Assembly (NCBI GenBank): GCA_963812255.1
Contig: CAWEUM010000003.1
Location: forward strand, 62,001 to 126,000
Length of the DNA: 64,000 nucleotides
Direction of reading: 5' to 3'
Source of the DNA: DATJGR01 sp963812255
GTDB taxonomy: Bacteria; Pseudomonadota; Gammaproteobacteria; Pseudomonadales; Azotimanducaceae
In this document: in pieces, positions 26,180 to 34,835 of the stretch
Layout: each line of letters begins with the position of its first letter
Numbering within the stretch: the first letter of the stretch is position 1
Notes under the pieces: model-generated
What the model was told of the DNA's origin: nothing
Databases searched by the model: none
Seen by the model: the letters and a program-made list of their open reading frames with translations, nothing else
Translations under genes and position numbers: made by a program

Positions 26180-27265
26180 TCAGCCGGCCGCGGCGGACTC
26201 GACGTCGTTCTGCAATGCCGGCAGCACCTTGGCCGCAAACAGACGCAGATTGCGCTCCGCTTCGTCGTACGGCATCCCGGCGTAACTGAACACCGACGTG
26301 AACGCTTGTGAACGCGTTTTCTCGCAGGTCTGCCGAATTCGGTCGATGCACATCTTCGGCGTACCCCACACCTGTAGATCGAGATACATCTGTGTCATCT
26401 CGTCCGCGCTGCGGCGGTCCGATTCGGACATCGCGGCGTAGAACTCGTAGCCTTTCGTCTTCGCGAAGTGCGCTCCGCCGAACTCGTAGTGCTTACGCGC
26501 CGTTTCCCAATATCCGCCGATCCATTGGACAGCCTTTTCGCGGGCGCGCTGCTCGTCTTCGTCGCAGAACACCCACCCCGCGATGATCGGTGCCGGGGCG
26601 GGTGCGTTGTTGACCTTCTGGTAGACCTCGCGATACGCCGCGAGTTCGGCATCGACCATCGGCCACGGCTTTTGCGGGATCACCAGAATGCCGATGCCGA
26701 GGCGCGCCATGATTTCCACCGATTCGGGGGACACCGCGGCCGCATAGCTGCGACCCTTGAACGTCTTCTCCGGCTTCGGCCGGATGTCCTTGCGCGGCTG
26801 CTTGTAGTGCTTGCCGTCGAATTCGCAGTAGCCCTGTTCGAGCCCGGCGAGCACCATCTGCGCCGCTTCCACAAATCGTTCGCGCGATTCGTCCATCGGT
26901 ACGCGAAAGCCTTCGAACTCGACCCTTCCGGCGCCGCGACCCATGCCGAGAATCAACCGCCCCTCGGATATGTGATCGAGCATCGAAACTTCTTCGGCAA
27001 CACGTATCGGATCGTGCCACGGCAACACCACCACCATCGAACCGAGTTTGATGCGCTGGGTGCGGCCGGCCATATACGTCAGGAACTGCATGACGTCCGG
27101 ACACATCGTGTAGTCCGTGAAATGGTGCTCCACGCCCCAGATCGAATCGAACCCCAATGGTTCAGCCAGATTCGCCAAACGCAATTCGTTGCGATACACC
27201 TCGCCGTCGCTGATCCGGTTTTCCGGGTTCTGAAAAATAGTTGCCATACCTACTTGCATCGTCAT
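26180..27265 (-). CDS. LLM-class flavin-dependent oxidoreductase (luciferase-like monooxygenase)
   Basis: The 361-residue TIM-barrel flavoprotein of the bacterial luciferase superfamily uses FMNH2 or F420 to oxidise an organic substrate. It shows FDSIWGVEHHFTDYTMCPDVMQFLTYMAGRTQRIKLGSMVVVLPWHDPIRVAEEVSMLDHISEGRLILGMGRG (about 38-110), which is the family core. The start is either ATG 27265 or the in-frame ATG at 27259, which is better placed behind GAGGAGG. It is the last gene of a minus-strand run with the enoyl-CoA hydratase, SDR and hydrolases, so it likely performs the oxygenation step of a common catabolic pathway. Confidence 0.9.
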   Translation of the reverse strand: MTMQVGMATIFQNPENRISDGEVYRNELRLANLAEPLGFDSIWGVEHHFTDYTMCPDVMQFLTYMAGRTQRIKLGSMVVVLPWHDPIRVAEEVSMLDHISEGRLILGMGRGAGRVEFEGFRVPMDESRERFVEAAQMVLAGLEQGYCEFDGKHYKQPRKDIRPKPEKTFKGRSYAAAVSPESVEIMARLGIGILVIPQKPWPMVDAELAAYREVYQKVNNAPAPAPIIAGWVFCDEDEQRAREKAVQWIGGYWETARKHYEFGGAHFAKTKGYEFYAAMSESDRRSADEMTQMYLDLQVWGTPKMCIDRIRQTCEKTRSQAFTSVFSYAGMPYDEAERNLRLFAAKVLPALQNDVESAAAG

Positions 27266-27280
27266 TTCCTCCTCAGCCAG

Positions 27281-28114
27281 TTACTCGATCAGATTCTTCG
27301 GCACGTCGGACGGTGTCAACGACCATTTCGGTGCGCGTTTTTCCACGAACGACTGCACGCCTTCGCGCGCATCGGGCTGATTGCCGAACCACGCGAACGC
27401 CGGATTCTCCCGGCGCATCATATCGGCAACGTTCAGACTCATCCCGTCCCAGAGAAATTTCTTCGTCACCGCAACCGAAGCCGGTGCGGTATTCGCGGCG
27501 ATGTCGCGCGCCATGTCCAACGCCGCGGGCAAGACCTCGGTTTGCGGTAGCGCGCGGCTCGCCAGTCCCATCGCCGCGGCCTCGACACCACTGATCGTCT
27601 TGCCCGACAACAGCAACTCGGCCGCCCGGGACAGGCCAACCACGCGCGCCAATGTCATGTGTGACGCAAGCTCGGGCAGCACGCCGCGGCGTACGAACGC
27701 GAACGCGATCTTGGCGTTCTCAGCAACGATGCGCACGTCGGCGAGCATCGGATAGGTGATGCCGACGCCGACGGCGTGACCGTTCAACGCAACGATCACG
27801 GGCTTGCTGATCTGATACGGATACAGCGCGGGCGGCGCCGTATTGCGCGCGTCGTTCGGACGGTCTCTACCGCCGAACGTACCGCCGCCGCGGCCGAGGT
27901 CGGCGCCGGCGCAGAACGCGCGGTCGCCCGCGCCGGTCAATACGACCGCACGAATCGCATTGTCATCATTGCACCGGTGCATCGCCTGGGTGAGTTCTGC
28001 GGCCATTGTCGCGGTCCACGCGTTCATCGCCTCGGGCCGGTTCAAGGTGATCTGCGCGACCCCGGCGTCATTGACCTCGAACAACAATTGCTCGTAGCTG
28101 ATCTGTTTGTTCAT
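27281..28114 (-). CDS. Enoyl-CoA hydratase/isomerase family protein
   Basis: The 277-residue crotonase-fold protein has LNRPEAMNAWTATM, TGAGDRAFCAGADLGRGG, and NGHAVGVGITYPMLADVRI, with VRRGVLPELASHMTLARVVG around the second catalytic position. The Glu that corresponds to the hydratase base is seen in PEL (RRGVLPELAS). It probably hydrates or isomerises an unsaturated acyl-CoA. It is 15 bp upstream of the LLM monooxygenase and 36 bp downstream of the SDR. The ATG at 28114 has a GGGGAG site. Confidence 0.9.
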   Translation of the reverse strand: MNKQISYEQLLFEVNDAGVAQITLNRPEAMNAWTATMAAELTQAMHRCNDDNAIRAVVLTGAGDRAFCAGADLGRGGGTFGGRDRPNDARNTAPPALYPYQISKPVIVALNGHAVGVGITYPMLADVRIVAENAKIAFAFVRRGVLPELASHMTLARVVGLSRAAELLLSGKTISGVEAAAMGLASRALPQTEVLPAALDMARDIAANTAPASVAVTKKFLWDGMSLNVADMMRRENPAFAWFGNQPDAREGVQSFVEKRAPKWSLTPSDVPKNLIE

Positions 28115-28150
28115 CGAATGTCTCCCCGCAATATCGTTGGCACGAACGGC

Positions 28151-29017
28151 TCAGCGTTCGTCGATCAACGGTTGCATTTTTTCGCGCCGAAGTTGCGCCG
28201 TGGCCATGTGCCGCTGCATTTCGTCCAACGCATTCTCATTGGGTTCCCAGCCCGCCCGCGCATCGCGCAAGCCGCCGTCCATCAACACGTATGCCCCGCT
28301 CATGAATTCACCGTCGGCGCCGACCATGAACCTCACCAGCCCGGCGATGTCCGCCGGATGCCCAACGCGCCCGACCGGCGTGCGCGCTTCCAGATGGGTT
28401 CGGATCGCGCCGCCGGGATCGCCCGCCAGGCCCCGCGCGAGCGGTGTTTCGATGACGCCGGGACCGATTGCATTGACAGTGATGCCGTGCGGACCGAGAT
28501 CCTGCGCCCAGCCGCGCACCATCATCCGCACACCGGCCTTCGTCGCCGAATAAGCAAACATGGGCCCGCTGGTGTTCTCGGCGGCGAGCGACGAAATGCA
28601 GACGATGCGTCCGCCATTGCCGAGTTTGACCATCTGCTGCGCGGTCGCCTGCACCGTCAGGAACACACCGGTCAGATTCACGTCGATCTGGTCCTGCCAA
28701 TCCTTGACGCCCATCTCGAGCACCGAACCGCCGCGGCCGATGCCGGCATTCGCCAGCGCGATGTCGAGGCGGCCGAAATCGGCCACGCATTGCACAGCGG
28801 CGGCCTGCATCTGCGTGTGCGAGGCGACGTTGGCTTTTGCCAGCACCGCGCGGCGGCCGAGCTGCGTCACCAGATTCGCCGTCATCTCGGCGCCGTCGGT
28901 GTCGATATCGGCGATGAAGATGTCGGCACCATCGCGGGCCAGACGCTCCGCGATGCCGCGGCCAATACCGGATCCAGCACCGGTGATGAACGCAACTTTC
29001 CCTTTCAGATCACTCAT
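28151..29017 (-). CDS. SDR-family oxidoreductase
   Basis: The 288-residue classical short-chain dehydrogenase has the nucleotide motif TGAGSGIGRG (12-21), IADIDTDGAE (acidic residue favouring NAD), NAGIGRGG, the catalytic Ser (ICISSLAAENTSG) and YSATKAGV with the Tyr-x3-Lys pair. The extra 40 residues at the C-terminus beyond the usual 250 are charged. Its first 8 bp overlap the end of the sulfatase-family gene, so it is translationally coupled to it. It probably oxidises a hydroxy-acyl or alcohol intermediate of the same pathway. Confidence 0.92.
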   Translation of the reverse strand: MSDLKGKVAFITGAGSGIGRGIAERLARDGADIFIADIDTDGAEMTANLVTQLGRRAVLAKANVASHTQMQAAAVQCVADFGRLDIALANAGIGRGGSVLEMGVKDWQDQIDVNLTGVFLTVQATAQQMVKLGNGGRIVCISSLAAENTSGPMFAYSATKAGVRMMVRGWAQDLGPHGITVNAIGPGVIETPLARGLAGDPGGAIRTHLEARTPVGRVGHPADIAGLVRFMVGADGEFMSGAYVLMDGGLRDARAGWEPNENALDEMQRHMATAQLRREKMQPLIDER

Positions 29018-30548
29018 GCACGGCCTCCTCTTGGGGCACTATGCCCAGGTCGATGAGTCCCGTCGCCGGTGTCACGCGTAGATGACTCAGCGTTTTGTCC
29101 GTATGCCCCATCCGCCACGACAACAAGCGCTGTGAACACTCCACCAGGCGCGCCCGGGCACTTTCATCCCCGGCGAGATTGACGCGTTCGCCAGGATCGC
29201 TGCGCAGATCGAACAACAGCGGGGGCAGGTCGGCGAAGTGCACGTATTTCGTATCAAAGCTGCGCTCTACGTTCAGCGAACAGGTCTCGATTGTCAGTCC
29301 GAGCGCATCTGCAAAGCCCGCATCACGAAAGTCGTATTCCCAGTGTGCCGCGCTGCGCCAGTCTCGCGGCTCGCCCCGTCCGGCGAGAAACGGCATCAGG
29401 CTGTGGCCATCGCACTGCCGCGGAACGTCGAGATCGAGCCATTGCAGCATCGTTGGCATTACGTCAACGTGTTCGGTAAATGCGGACACGCGCGCCTGCG
29501 AAACACCGTCAGGCATCCTGACGATCATCGGAATGTGGTACGACTGGTCGAAGAATCCGGTCTTGCCGTACAACCAGTGATCGCCCATCTGTTCACCGTG
29601 ATCCGACGTGAAGATCACCAGAGTATCGTCCCACTCACCGAGTGATTCGAGGTGCGCGAACAGACGGCCTATATTGTCGTCGACCTCGGCCATCAAACCG
29701 TAGTAGCTCGCCTGTAGCATCTTGTGGCGCGTCGCGTCAGTGTGCGATGCATTGCGGCCGGAGGCGAGATGCGCCGCGAGCCATGGGTGCAGCGCGCCTT
29801 CGGCGTCGATGTCGTCGCCGCGCACGCAGGGCGGCAGCGTGCCCAGCGGATAACGTGCGTTGTAGGGTTCGGCCGCAACCCATGGCGGATGCGGCGCGCG
29901 CAGCGACAAATGCACCGCCCAACCCGGTTCGGTACCTGCCTGCGCACCGATGTAATCCATCGCGCTCTGCACCAGAAACCATGTGTCGGTGTGTTGCGCA
30001 GCGAACAGAGACGGGCGCGGCACATCAGCCGGTCCGTCAGTATCGCGATGTTGCGCCGCGCGCTGACCATACGTTGCGCCGTGATCGTCCGGCAGCGCAT
30101 AGCCGAATTGTGTCAGCCACTCGCGCCAGGGCCCGCAGTGCGTCGCCATGTCGACGACCGGCGTGATGCCCGGCAGGATGCCTTCGTCGGTGCGCAGGCG
30201 CGGATCGTCCTGGGTCATGTAGCGTGGATCGGGGGCGGTGTGCGTGTAGCCGAACAACGTCGGATCGTATCCGGCGCGGCGCAGTTCCAGCGCCCAGTTC
30301 GTGAAGCGCCGATCGAGCGGCGTGCCGTTGGTGCTCGAGCGGTGATTGTGCAGATACATGCCGGTGTGCAGGCATGCGCGACTCGGCCCGCACGGCACCG
30401 CGTTCGCATAGTGCCGCTCGAACAGCACTCCCTGTGCAGCGAGCCCATCGAGGTGCGGCGAACGCACCACCGGATGCCCGACCGCGGACAGACAATCGCC
30501 GCGCCATTGATCGGCTGTTATCAGCAGCAGGTTCCTGCGCCGCATCAT
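29010..30548 (-). CDS. Sulfatase-superfamily hydrolase, phosphonate monoester hydrolase-like
   Basis: The 512-residue alkaline-phosphatase-fold hydrolase has the formylglycine signature CGPSRA (C53, in NAVPCGPSRACLHTGMY), the metal ligand D12 in ITADQWRGD and FTSDHGEQMGDHWL at about 315-330. Beyond the signature, whole segments such as GYDPTLFGYTHTAPDPRYMT, ITPVVDMATHCG, WDDTLVIFTSDHGEQ, YVHFADLPPLLFDLRSDP and LSWRMGHTDKTLSH resemble the phosphonate monoester hydrolase (PMH) enzymes of Rhizobium and Burkholderia that I recall. It has no signal peptide, so it is cytoplasmic. It may cleave a phosphonate, phosphate or sulfate ester. It needs a formylglycine-generating enzyme, which I do not see here. 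Confidence 0.85.
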   Translation of the reverse strand: MMRRRNLLLITADQWRGDCLSAVGHPVVRSPHLDGLAAQGVLFERHYANAVPCGPSRACLHTGMYLHNHRSSTNGTPLDRRFTNWALELRRAGYDPTLFGYTHTAPDPRYMTQDDPRLRTDEGILPGITPVVDMATHCGPWREWLTQFGYALPDDHGATYGQRAAQHRDTDGPADVPRPSLFAAQHTDTWFLVQSAMDYIGAQAGTEPGWAVHLSLRAPHPPWVAAEPYNARYPLGTLPPCVRGDDIDAEGALHPWLAAHLASGRNASHTDATRHKMLQASYYGLMAEVDDNIGRLFAHLESLGEWDDTLVIFTSDHGEQMGDHWLYGKTGFFDQSYHIPMIVRMPDGVSQARVSAFTEHVDVMPTMLQWLDLDVPRQCDGHSLMPFLAGRGEPRDWRSAAHWEYDFRDAGFADALGLTIETCSLNVERSFDTKYVHFADLPPLLFDLRSDPGERVNLAGDESARARLVECSQRLLSWRMGHTDKTLSHLRVTPATGLIDLGIVPQEEAVHE

Positions 30549-30558
30549 CGCCGGTGCA

Positions 30559-31383
30559 TCATTGCAAAGTCCGCGCGAGATACGCTTTCAGCCGCTGCCA
30601 TGCATTCAGTGCCGGCTCGTAGTTCGCATCCGGATCGCGATCGACATACAGCCAGAAACCGTGCTTGACGTTGTCGTACACGTGCACGTCGTTTTTGACG
30701 CCCGCCTCACGCAGCGCCGCGACAAAGTGCGCAACCGCGTCCGGCGTGATGTTCGCATCGAGTCCGGCGAACGTCCCGTAGAGCGGATGATGCATCTGCT
30801 TCAGTTTCTCCGGATCGTCCAGCAGGTTGCCATAGAACATCGCAACCGCTGTGTGATCGGCGCCATCGATGCCGAACCGTAGTGCTACGCCGCCGCCATA
30901 GCACCAGCCGATGGTCGCGATCTTGCCGCTCACGTCCGTACGCTCTTTCAGAAATTTGACGGCGGCGTCGAGGTTGGCAATCAACTGCTCGGGATGCGCC
31001 AGGGTTTCATTGACCAGCGCCATATTCTGCTGTGGATTCGAACCGGTACGCCCGGAGTACAGATCGGCCGCCAGTGCAACATAGCCCTCGGCGGCGAATG
31101 CATCGGCGACCTGGCGCACGCGTTCACCGAGGCCGTCCCACTCGTGGATCAGCAACACCGCAGCGTGTTTGCCCTTGCCCGCCGGCACGGCGAGATAACC
31201 CTGTGCCTTGGGATTAGCCGGAAAATAGCCGACGGAATCGCCGAGCAGCGGCTTGCCTTTGCCGAGAATGGCGGCGGGCACCGCGTCCTCCGCCGTCGGC
31301 GCGTACGGCACCGGCTCGGCGCGCGCCGCGATCGGTGCGCAGAACATCAGCGACAGCATCATTGCCGGCATTAATCCTTGCAT
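30559..31383 (-). CDS. Secreted dienelactone hydrolase family protein
   Basis: A 274-residue alpha/beta hydrolase with an N-terminal signal peptide (LMPAMMLSLMFCAPIAARAE), so it is probably periplasmic. The active-site Cys motif GWCYGGG at about 160 is that of the dienelactone hydrolase family (Cys/Asp/His triad); HGFWLYVDRDP supplies the His region. Dienelactone hydrolases open cyclic unsaturated lactones in aromatic degradation, but secreted homologues often have other ester substrates. Start at 31383 is chosen for its GGAGG site; a longer frame would delay the signal peptide. It precedes the PMH-like gene by 10 bp. Confidence 0.88.
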   Translation of the reverse strand: MQGLMPAMMLSLMFCAPIAARAEPVPYAPTAEDAVPAAILGKGKPLLGDSVGYFPANPKAQGYLAVPAGKGKHAAVLLIHEWDGLGERVRQVADAFAAEGYVALAADLYSGRTGSNPQQNMALVNETLAHPEQLIANLDAAVKFLKERTDVSGKIATIGWCYGGGVALRFGIDGADHTAVAMFYGNLLDDPEKLKQMHHPLYGTFAGLDANITPDAVAHFVAALREAGVKNDVHVYDNVKHGFWLYVDRDPDANYEPALNAWQRLKAYLARTLQ

Positions 31384-31400
31384 CAGTGCCTCCCAGCCAC

Positions 31401-31751
31401 TCACGCCAACGGTATGAACAAACACGTTCTCGGCTCGCCCGCCACGGCCTGGCTCTTGTGGCCGCGCCCCGTCGTGTCTTCGGCCAACAGGATGCTGCCC
31501 GGACCCAGCCTGCGACGGGTGCCGTCACCAACGATCAGGTCGACCGAACCCGTCAGATTCACGACGTACTGACGCCGCGGGGCGTTGTGGAAATCGAGGT
31601 CGTAGTCGCCATCGACCTCGCGAAACATCACGCCGCGCGCCGCGACCATCTTCGAGATGCGGCCAAACGCTCCGCTCTCGTCGAACTCGACATCGATGTC
31701 TTCGAAATGCGATTCGCCGTCGGCGCCGGTGTAGACACGTACGATCTGCAT
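31401..31751 (-). CDS. Cupin-fold small protein
   Basis: A 116-residue protein with the pattern DFHNAPRRQYVVNLTGSVDLIVGDGTRRRLGPGSILLAEDTTGRGHKSQ (about 52-101), which is a cupin-type jelly roll whose second motif ends in GRGHKSQ. The first metal motif retains only an H (FHNAP). Start at 31751 excludes an unlikely hydrophilic extension. It is the first gene of the minus-strand catabolic run, 17 bp before the dienelactone hydrolase. The frame of the following MFS transporter may reach back over its start. Confidence 0.78.
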   Translation of the reverse strand: MQIVRVYTGADGESHFEDIDVEFDESGAFGRISKMVAARGVMFREVDGDYDLDFHNAPRRQYVVNLTGSVDLIVGDGTRRRLGPGSILLAEDTTGRGHKSQAVAGEPRTCLFIPLA

Positions 31752-31863
31752 GGACGTCTCGCCCCCAGGTGACGCAGCAGCCAAGCCGTTACCATACCAC
31801 CGCATCATTTTCGCGACAGCCTGTGCGTCACTGCAGCTACTTCAACGCATTCTCGGGAGCAGT

Positions 31864-33045
31864 GTGACCGCCACGCAACGCTTCGCTGCGCTCTGGTACG
31901 CCTACGGCTACTTGCGCGAGGTGGTGCTGATCTTCCCGGTGTACGCCATCATGATGGGCGAGCACGGAATTTCGCCGATCGAGTTGTCGATCCTGTTCGT
32001 CGTCTGGTCGGCTTCCGCGTTGTTGTTCGAAGTACCGTCAGGGGTCCTCGCCGACCGGTACTCGCGCAAGCGGCTGCTGGTGCTCGCGGGCGCGGCGAAG
32101 GGCTGCACTTTCATCCTCTGGTGGCTGGTGCCGGATTTCTCGGGCTACCTGCTCGGTTTCATCGTGTGGGGATTCGGCTCCAGCCTATCGTCGGGCACAT
32201 CGGAATCGTTTCTGTACGACTCGCTCCACACTCGCGGCGAACAGGCGAGTTTCGCACGCATCTATGGGCGCGGTTCGATCGCGCACAGTCTCGGCGTCGC
32301 AACGGCGCTCGCCGGCGGCGGCTTCATCGCGGAACACGGCTACACGTTGCCGCTGCTGTTGTCGATCGTGGCGCCATGGTCGTCATCGCTGCTCGCGTCG
32401 ATCGTCTTCGTCGAGCCGCCGAGAAGCGGCGCGGTTCACACCGAACCGCTCCGCGGCAGCTATTTCGGGACACTCGCCGACGGGGCAACACAGGTGCGCA
32501 ACAATCGCGTCGTACTGCGCATCGCAGCCATGTTCGCGACACTGGTGACGGCGTATGGCGTGACTGAGGAGTACATCGGTCCGTTTCTGACCGAAACCCC
32601 GAAACTCTCTCTCGGCAACGTTGGCATCGTGTATGCCGCTGCGTTCGCGACCCGAACGCTCGGGATGGAATTGTCACACCGATTGCCGTTTCAATCCCTG
32701 CGCGCCATATCAGGGTTGTTTGCACTCGGCACGCTGGGCCTCGCTGCGACCGTCGTGGCGAATGGCGTGTGGCTGATCGTTTCGATCGGCGGCTATTTTG
32801 CCGCGTCGGCGGCCGCCGAGGTGTTGCTTCAGACACGCCTGCAGAACGAGATCGAAGGATCGGCGCGGGCCACGGTCACATCGATTGCAAAGATGGCGGA
32901 GTATGGCGGCGGGCTCCTTTTCATCATCTATATCGGCGGCATCGCGCAGCTCTGGTCGTTCGGGACCGCATTCGCTGCGGTGGCGGCACTGACGTTTGGT
33001 TTGGGGATTGGTTTCGCGGCGACAGCGCCTCAGAAGATCCGTTAG
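31864..33045 (+). CDS. MFS transporter
   Basis: The 393-residue protein has about 12 membrane helices with the MFS loop signature FEVPSGVLADRYSRKRLLVLAGA (about 54-76) and GFGSSLSSGTSESFLYDSLHTRGEQASFARIYGRG. This signature resembles the DHA-type transporters that carry GTSESFLYDSL. The GTG at 31864 with a GGGAG site is preferred; an in-frame ATG at 31750 would add 38 residues, overlapping the cupin start. The substrate is unknown. It is divergent from the cupin/dienelactone hydrolase cluster and convergent with another cupin gene. Confidence 0.85.
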   Translation: MTATQRFAALWYAYGYLREVVLIFPVYAIMMGEHGISPIELSILFVVWSASALLFEVPSGVLADRYSRKRLLVLAGAAKGCTFILWWLVPDFSGYLLGFIVWGFGSSLSSGTSESFLYDSLHTRGEQASFARIYGRGSIAHSLGVATALAGGGFIAEHGYTLPLLLSIVAPWSSSLLASIVFVEPPRSGAVHTEPLRGSYFGTLADGATQVRNNRVVLRIAAMFATLVTAYGVTEEYIGPFLTETPKLSLGNVGIVYAAAFATRTLGMELSHRLPFQSLRAISGLFALGTLGLAATVVANGVWLIVSIGGYFAASAAAEVLLQTRLQNEIEGSARATVTSIAKMAEYGGGLLFIIYIGGIAQLWSFGTAFAAVAALTFGLGIGFAATAPQKIR

Positions 33046-33063
33046 CCGTCTGCTGTCGTGGAA

Positions 33064-33462
33064 TCAGCGCGGACGATGCCGAGTATCCAAGCCCGCCGTG
33101 ATGAACAGCACCGTTGCGTTGCCGTTCACATCGGCCGTGTGCCACGTACCGGGTTCATTCACCGCATATTGCCCCGAACCCAAACTCACAGTGGTTGCCG
33201 CTCCGTCTTTCGTTTCCTGATGCAGCGTGATCGAACCGCTCGTGCAAAGCACAACTTCACTGCCGTGGGGATGCATCTCCCACATGTCCCACGATTCGCT
33301 GAACGTATGCATACTGACGAGACGGCCTTCGGCGCCATCGTCGGCATGACGTTGGGTGTAGGCGGCATACCACTCCATCGCGCCGGTGAACGCCGGCTCG
33401 ATTTCCGCGGTCGCGCCCATTCCGAGGTGAATGGGATGAGCTTCTATATCGAGTCCGCGCAT
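33064..33462 (-). CDS. Cupin domain protein
   Basis: A 132-residue single-domain cupin with the first motif MWEMHPHGSEVVLCTSGSITLHQE (His, His, Glu metal ligands) and the second motif AVNEPGTWHTADV. Such proteins bind one metal and may be isomerases, dioxygenases or sensors. No substrate is suggested by its neighbours, the convergent MFS transporter (19 bp away) and the divergent pyrE. Confidence 0.85.
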   Translation of the reverse strand: MRGLDIEAHPIHLGMGATAEIEPAFTGAMEWYAAYTQRHADDGAEGRLVSMHTFSESWDMWEMHPHGSEVVLCTSGSITLHQETKDGAATTVSLGSGQYAVNEPGTWHTADVNGNATVLFITAGLDTRHRPR

Positions 33463-33560
33463 ATGAAGATCCAGCGAGTCGCCACGGAGATGGAAAACCT
33501 ATCACAGCAGTCGATCCCCGAGCTATCGTCATGCCAACGACAGGCCGATAGAGTATCGCG

Positions 33561-34082
33561 ATGGATGTAGCAAAGAGGATTCTTGAGACCTCCAGGCTCT
33601 CGGGTGAGTTCCGGCTACGATCCGGTCAGATCTCCAGCACGTACTTCGACAAGTATCTCTTCGAGTCAGATCCGCAACTGCTCGAAGCCGTGACTGAGTT
33701 GATGGCCCCGCTCATACCGAAAGACACGGAAATCCTTGCTGGATTGGAGATGGGCGGGATTCCTGTCGTGACCGGTCTGAGTCTCGCGACAGGTATCCCC
33801 GCGGCGTACATACGCAAGGAAGCGAAGACTCATGGGACCTGCAAATATGCAGAAGGACCGGAGCTATCGGGTCGCAATGTTGTAATCGTCGAAGATGTGG
33901 TGTCCAGCGGCGGGCAGATTCTCGAAACGTTGGCCAAGCTTCGCGCCGACGGCGTAGAACCGTTGGTTGCACTCTGCGTGATCGATCGCGAGATGGGCGG
34001 CACCGAGGCGCTTCGCCGCGAGGGGTTGGAACTGCGTCATGTGTTCACGATGCGTGAGATCGAATCCCGGGGCACCAGATGA
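33561..34082 (+). CDS. pyrE: Orotate phosphoribosyltransferase (short form)
   Basis: The enzyme joins orotate to PRPP in pyrimidine synthesis. The 173-residue protein has the PRPP-binding motif VIVEDVVSSGG (108-118), FRLRSGQISSTYFDKYL and YIRKEAKTHGTCKYAEG (orotate/pyrophosphate loop). It is about 40 residues shorter than the E. coli enzyme and closer in form to the short enzymes of other phyla. Codon use differs from its neighbours: AGG, ATA and GTA codons are frequent in the first 100 codons, suggesting acquisition by transfer. It stands alone, with no other pyrimidine genes nearby. Its stop overlaps the untranslated end of the GST gene region. Confidence 0.9.
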   Translation: MDVAKRILETSRLSGEFRLRSGQISSTYFDKYLFESDPQLLEAVTELMAPLIPKDTEILAGLEMGGIPVVTGLSLATGIPAAYIRKEAKTHGTCKYAEGPELSGRNVVIVEDVVSSGGQILETLAKLRADGVEPLVALCVIDREMGGTEALRREGLELRHVFTMREIESRGTR

Positions 34083-34154
34083 ACGAGGAAGGCAGCTGAG
34101 GAGCTGCGCGGCATTGCGGCCGCGCCATCAGCTCCCGCAAAGCGAGCGAACCGA

Positions 34155-34763
34155 TCAGCCGCCGCGCGCCTTCTTGGCCGCCGGCCGATCCGCACACTTC
34201 GCGAGCCACGCATCCACCTTCGGCCAATCCGCAAGACCGAACCCTCCGATAGGCGCCCAATTCAACACGCTGGCCACATTGAGATCTGCCACCGTGAAAC
34301 GATCGCCCAGGATGTATGCGTTCTTGGCCAGGTGCCCATTCAACACGTCGAGCGGCCGTGTCAGTTCCTCGAAATACTTCATCGCCTGCGCTTCGTCCTT
34401 CGTGCTGCCCATCATGCCAGTGCGCGCGAACAACGCGCTCAGCAGCGGCTTTTCGACTTCGGTCATCACCCAGAAGCTCCACTGATTAGCGTGCGCTTCC
34501 TCGACCGGATCCTTCGGCGCCAGTTCGCCCCCGTACTTCTTCGCCAGATACAGATTGATCGCCATCGATTCCCAGACGATGACACCGTCGTCGTCGATCA
34601 CCGGTACGCGTGCGTTCGGATTGAGCGCCTTGAACGCGTCGGACTTCGTGTCCTTGGCGAAATGGGTTGCCACGTGTTCGTAAGGGACGCCGCACTCCTC
34701 GACCATCCACAATGCCCTCGCGGCGCGGCTCTGTGCCACGCCATAAACCTTCAACTTGGCCAT
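34155..34763 (-). CDS. Glutathione S-transferase family protein
   Basis: The 202-residue protein has an N-terminal thioredoxin-like domain (MAKLKVYGVAQSRAARALWMVEECGVPYEHV, NPNARVPVIDDDGVIVWESMAINLYLAKK, with the conserved cis-Pro in VPVI and the ES pair for glutathione), followed by an all-helical C-terminal domain with the GDRFTVADLNVASVLNW N-capping segment. It conjugates or reduces electrophiles with glutathione in the cytoplasm. The ATG at 34763 is the family start. It is convergent with pyrE (72 bp) and divergent from the thioesterase gene. Confidence 0.93.
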   Translation of the reverse strand: MAKLKVYGVAQSRAARALWMVEECGVPYEHVATHFAKDTKSDAFKALNPNARVPVIDDDGVIVWESMAINLYLAKKYGGELAPKDPVEEAHANQWSFWVMTEVEKPLLSALFARTGMMGSTKDEAQAMKYFEELTRPLDVLNGHLAKNAYILGDRFTVADLNVASVLNWAPIGGFGLADWPKVDAWLAKCADRPAAKKARGG

Positions 34764-34835
34764 CGTCAGTCTCGTCTGTGGTTGCTGAGAGCGCGAGATC
34801 ATACAATTCATGCTCCGTCCGCGTAAGCATCCGGC

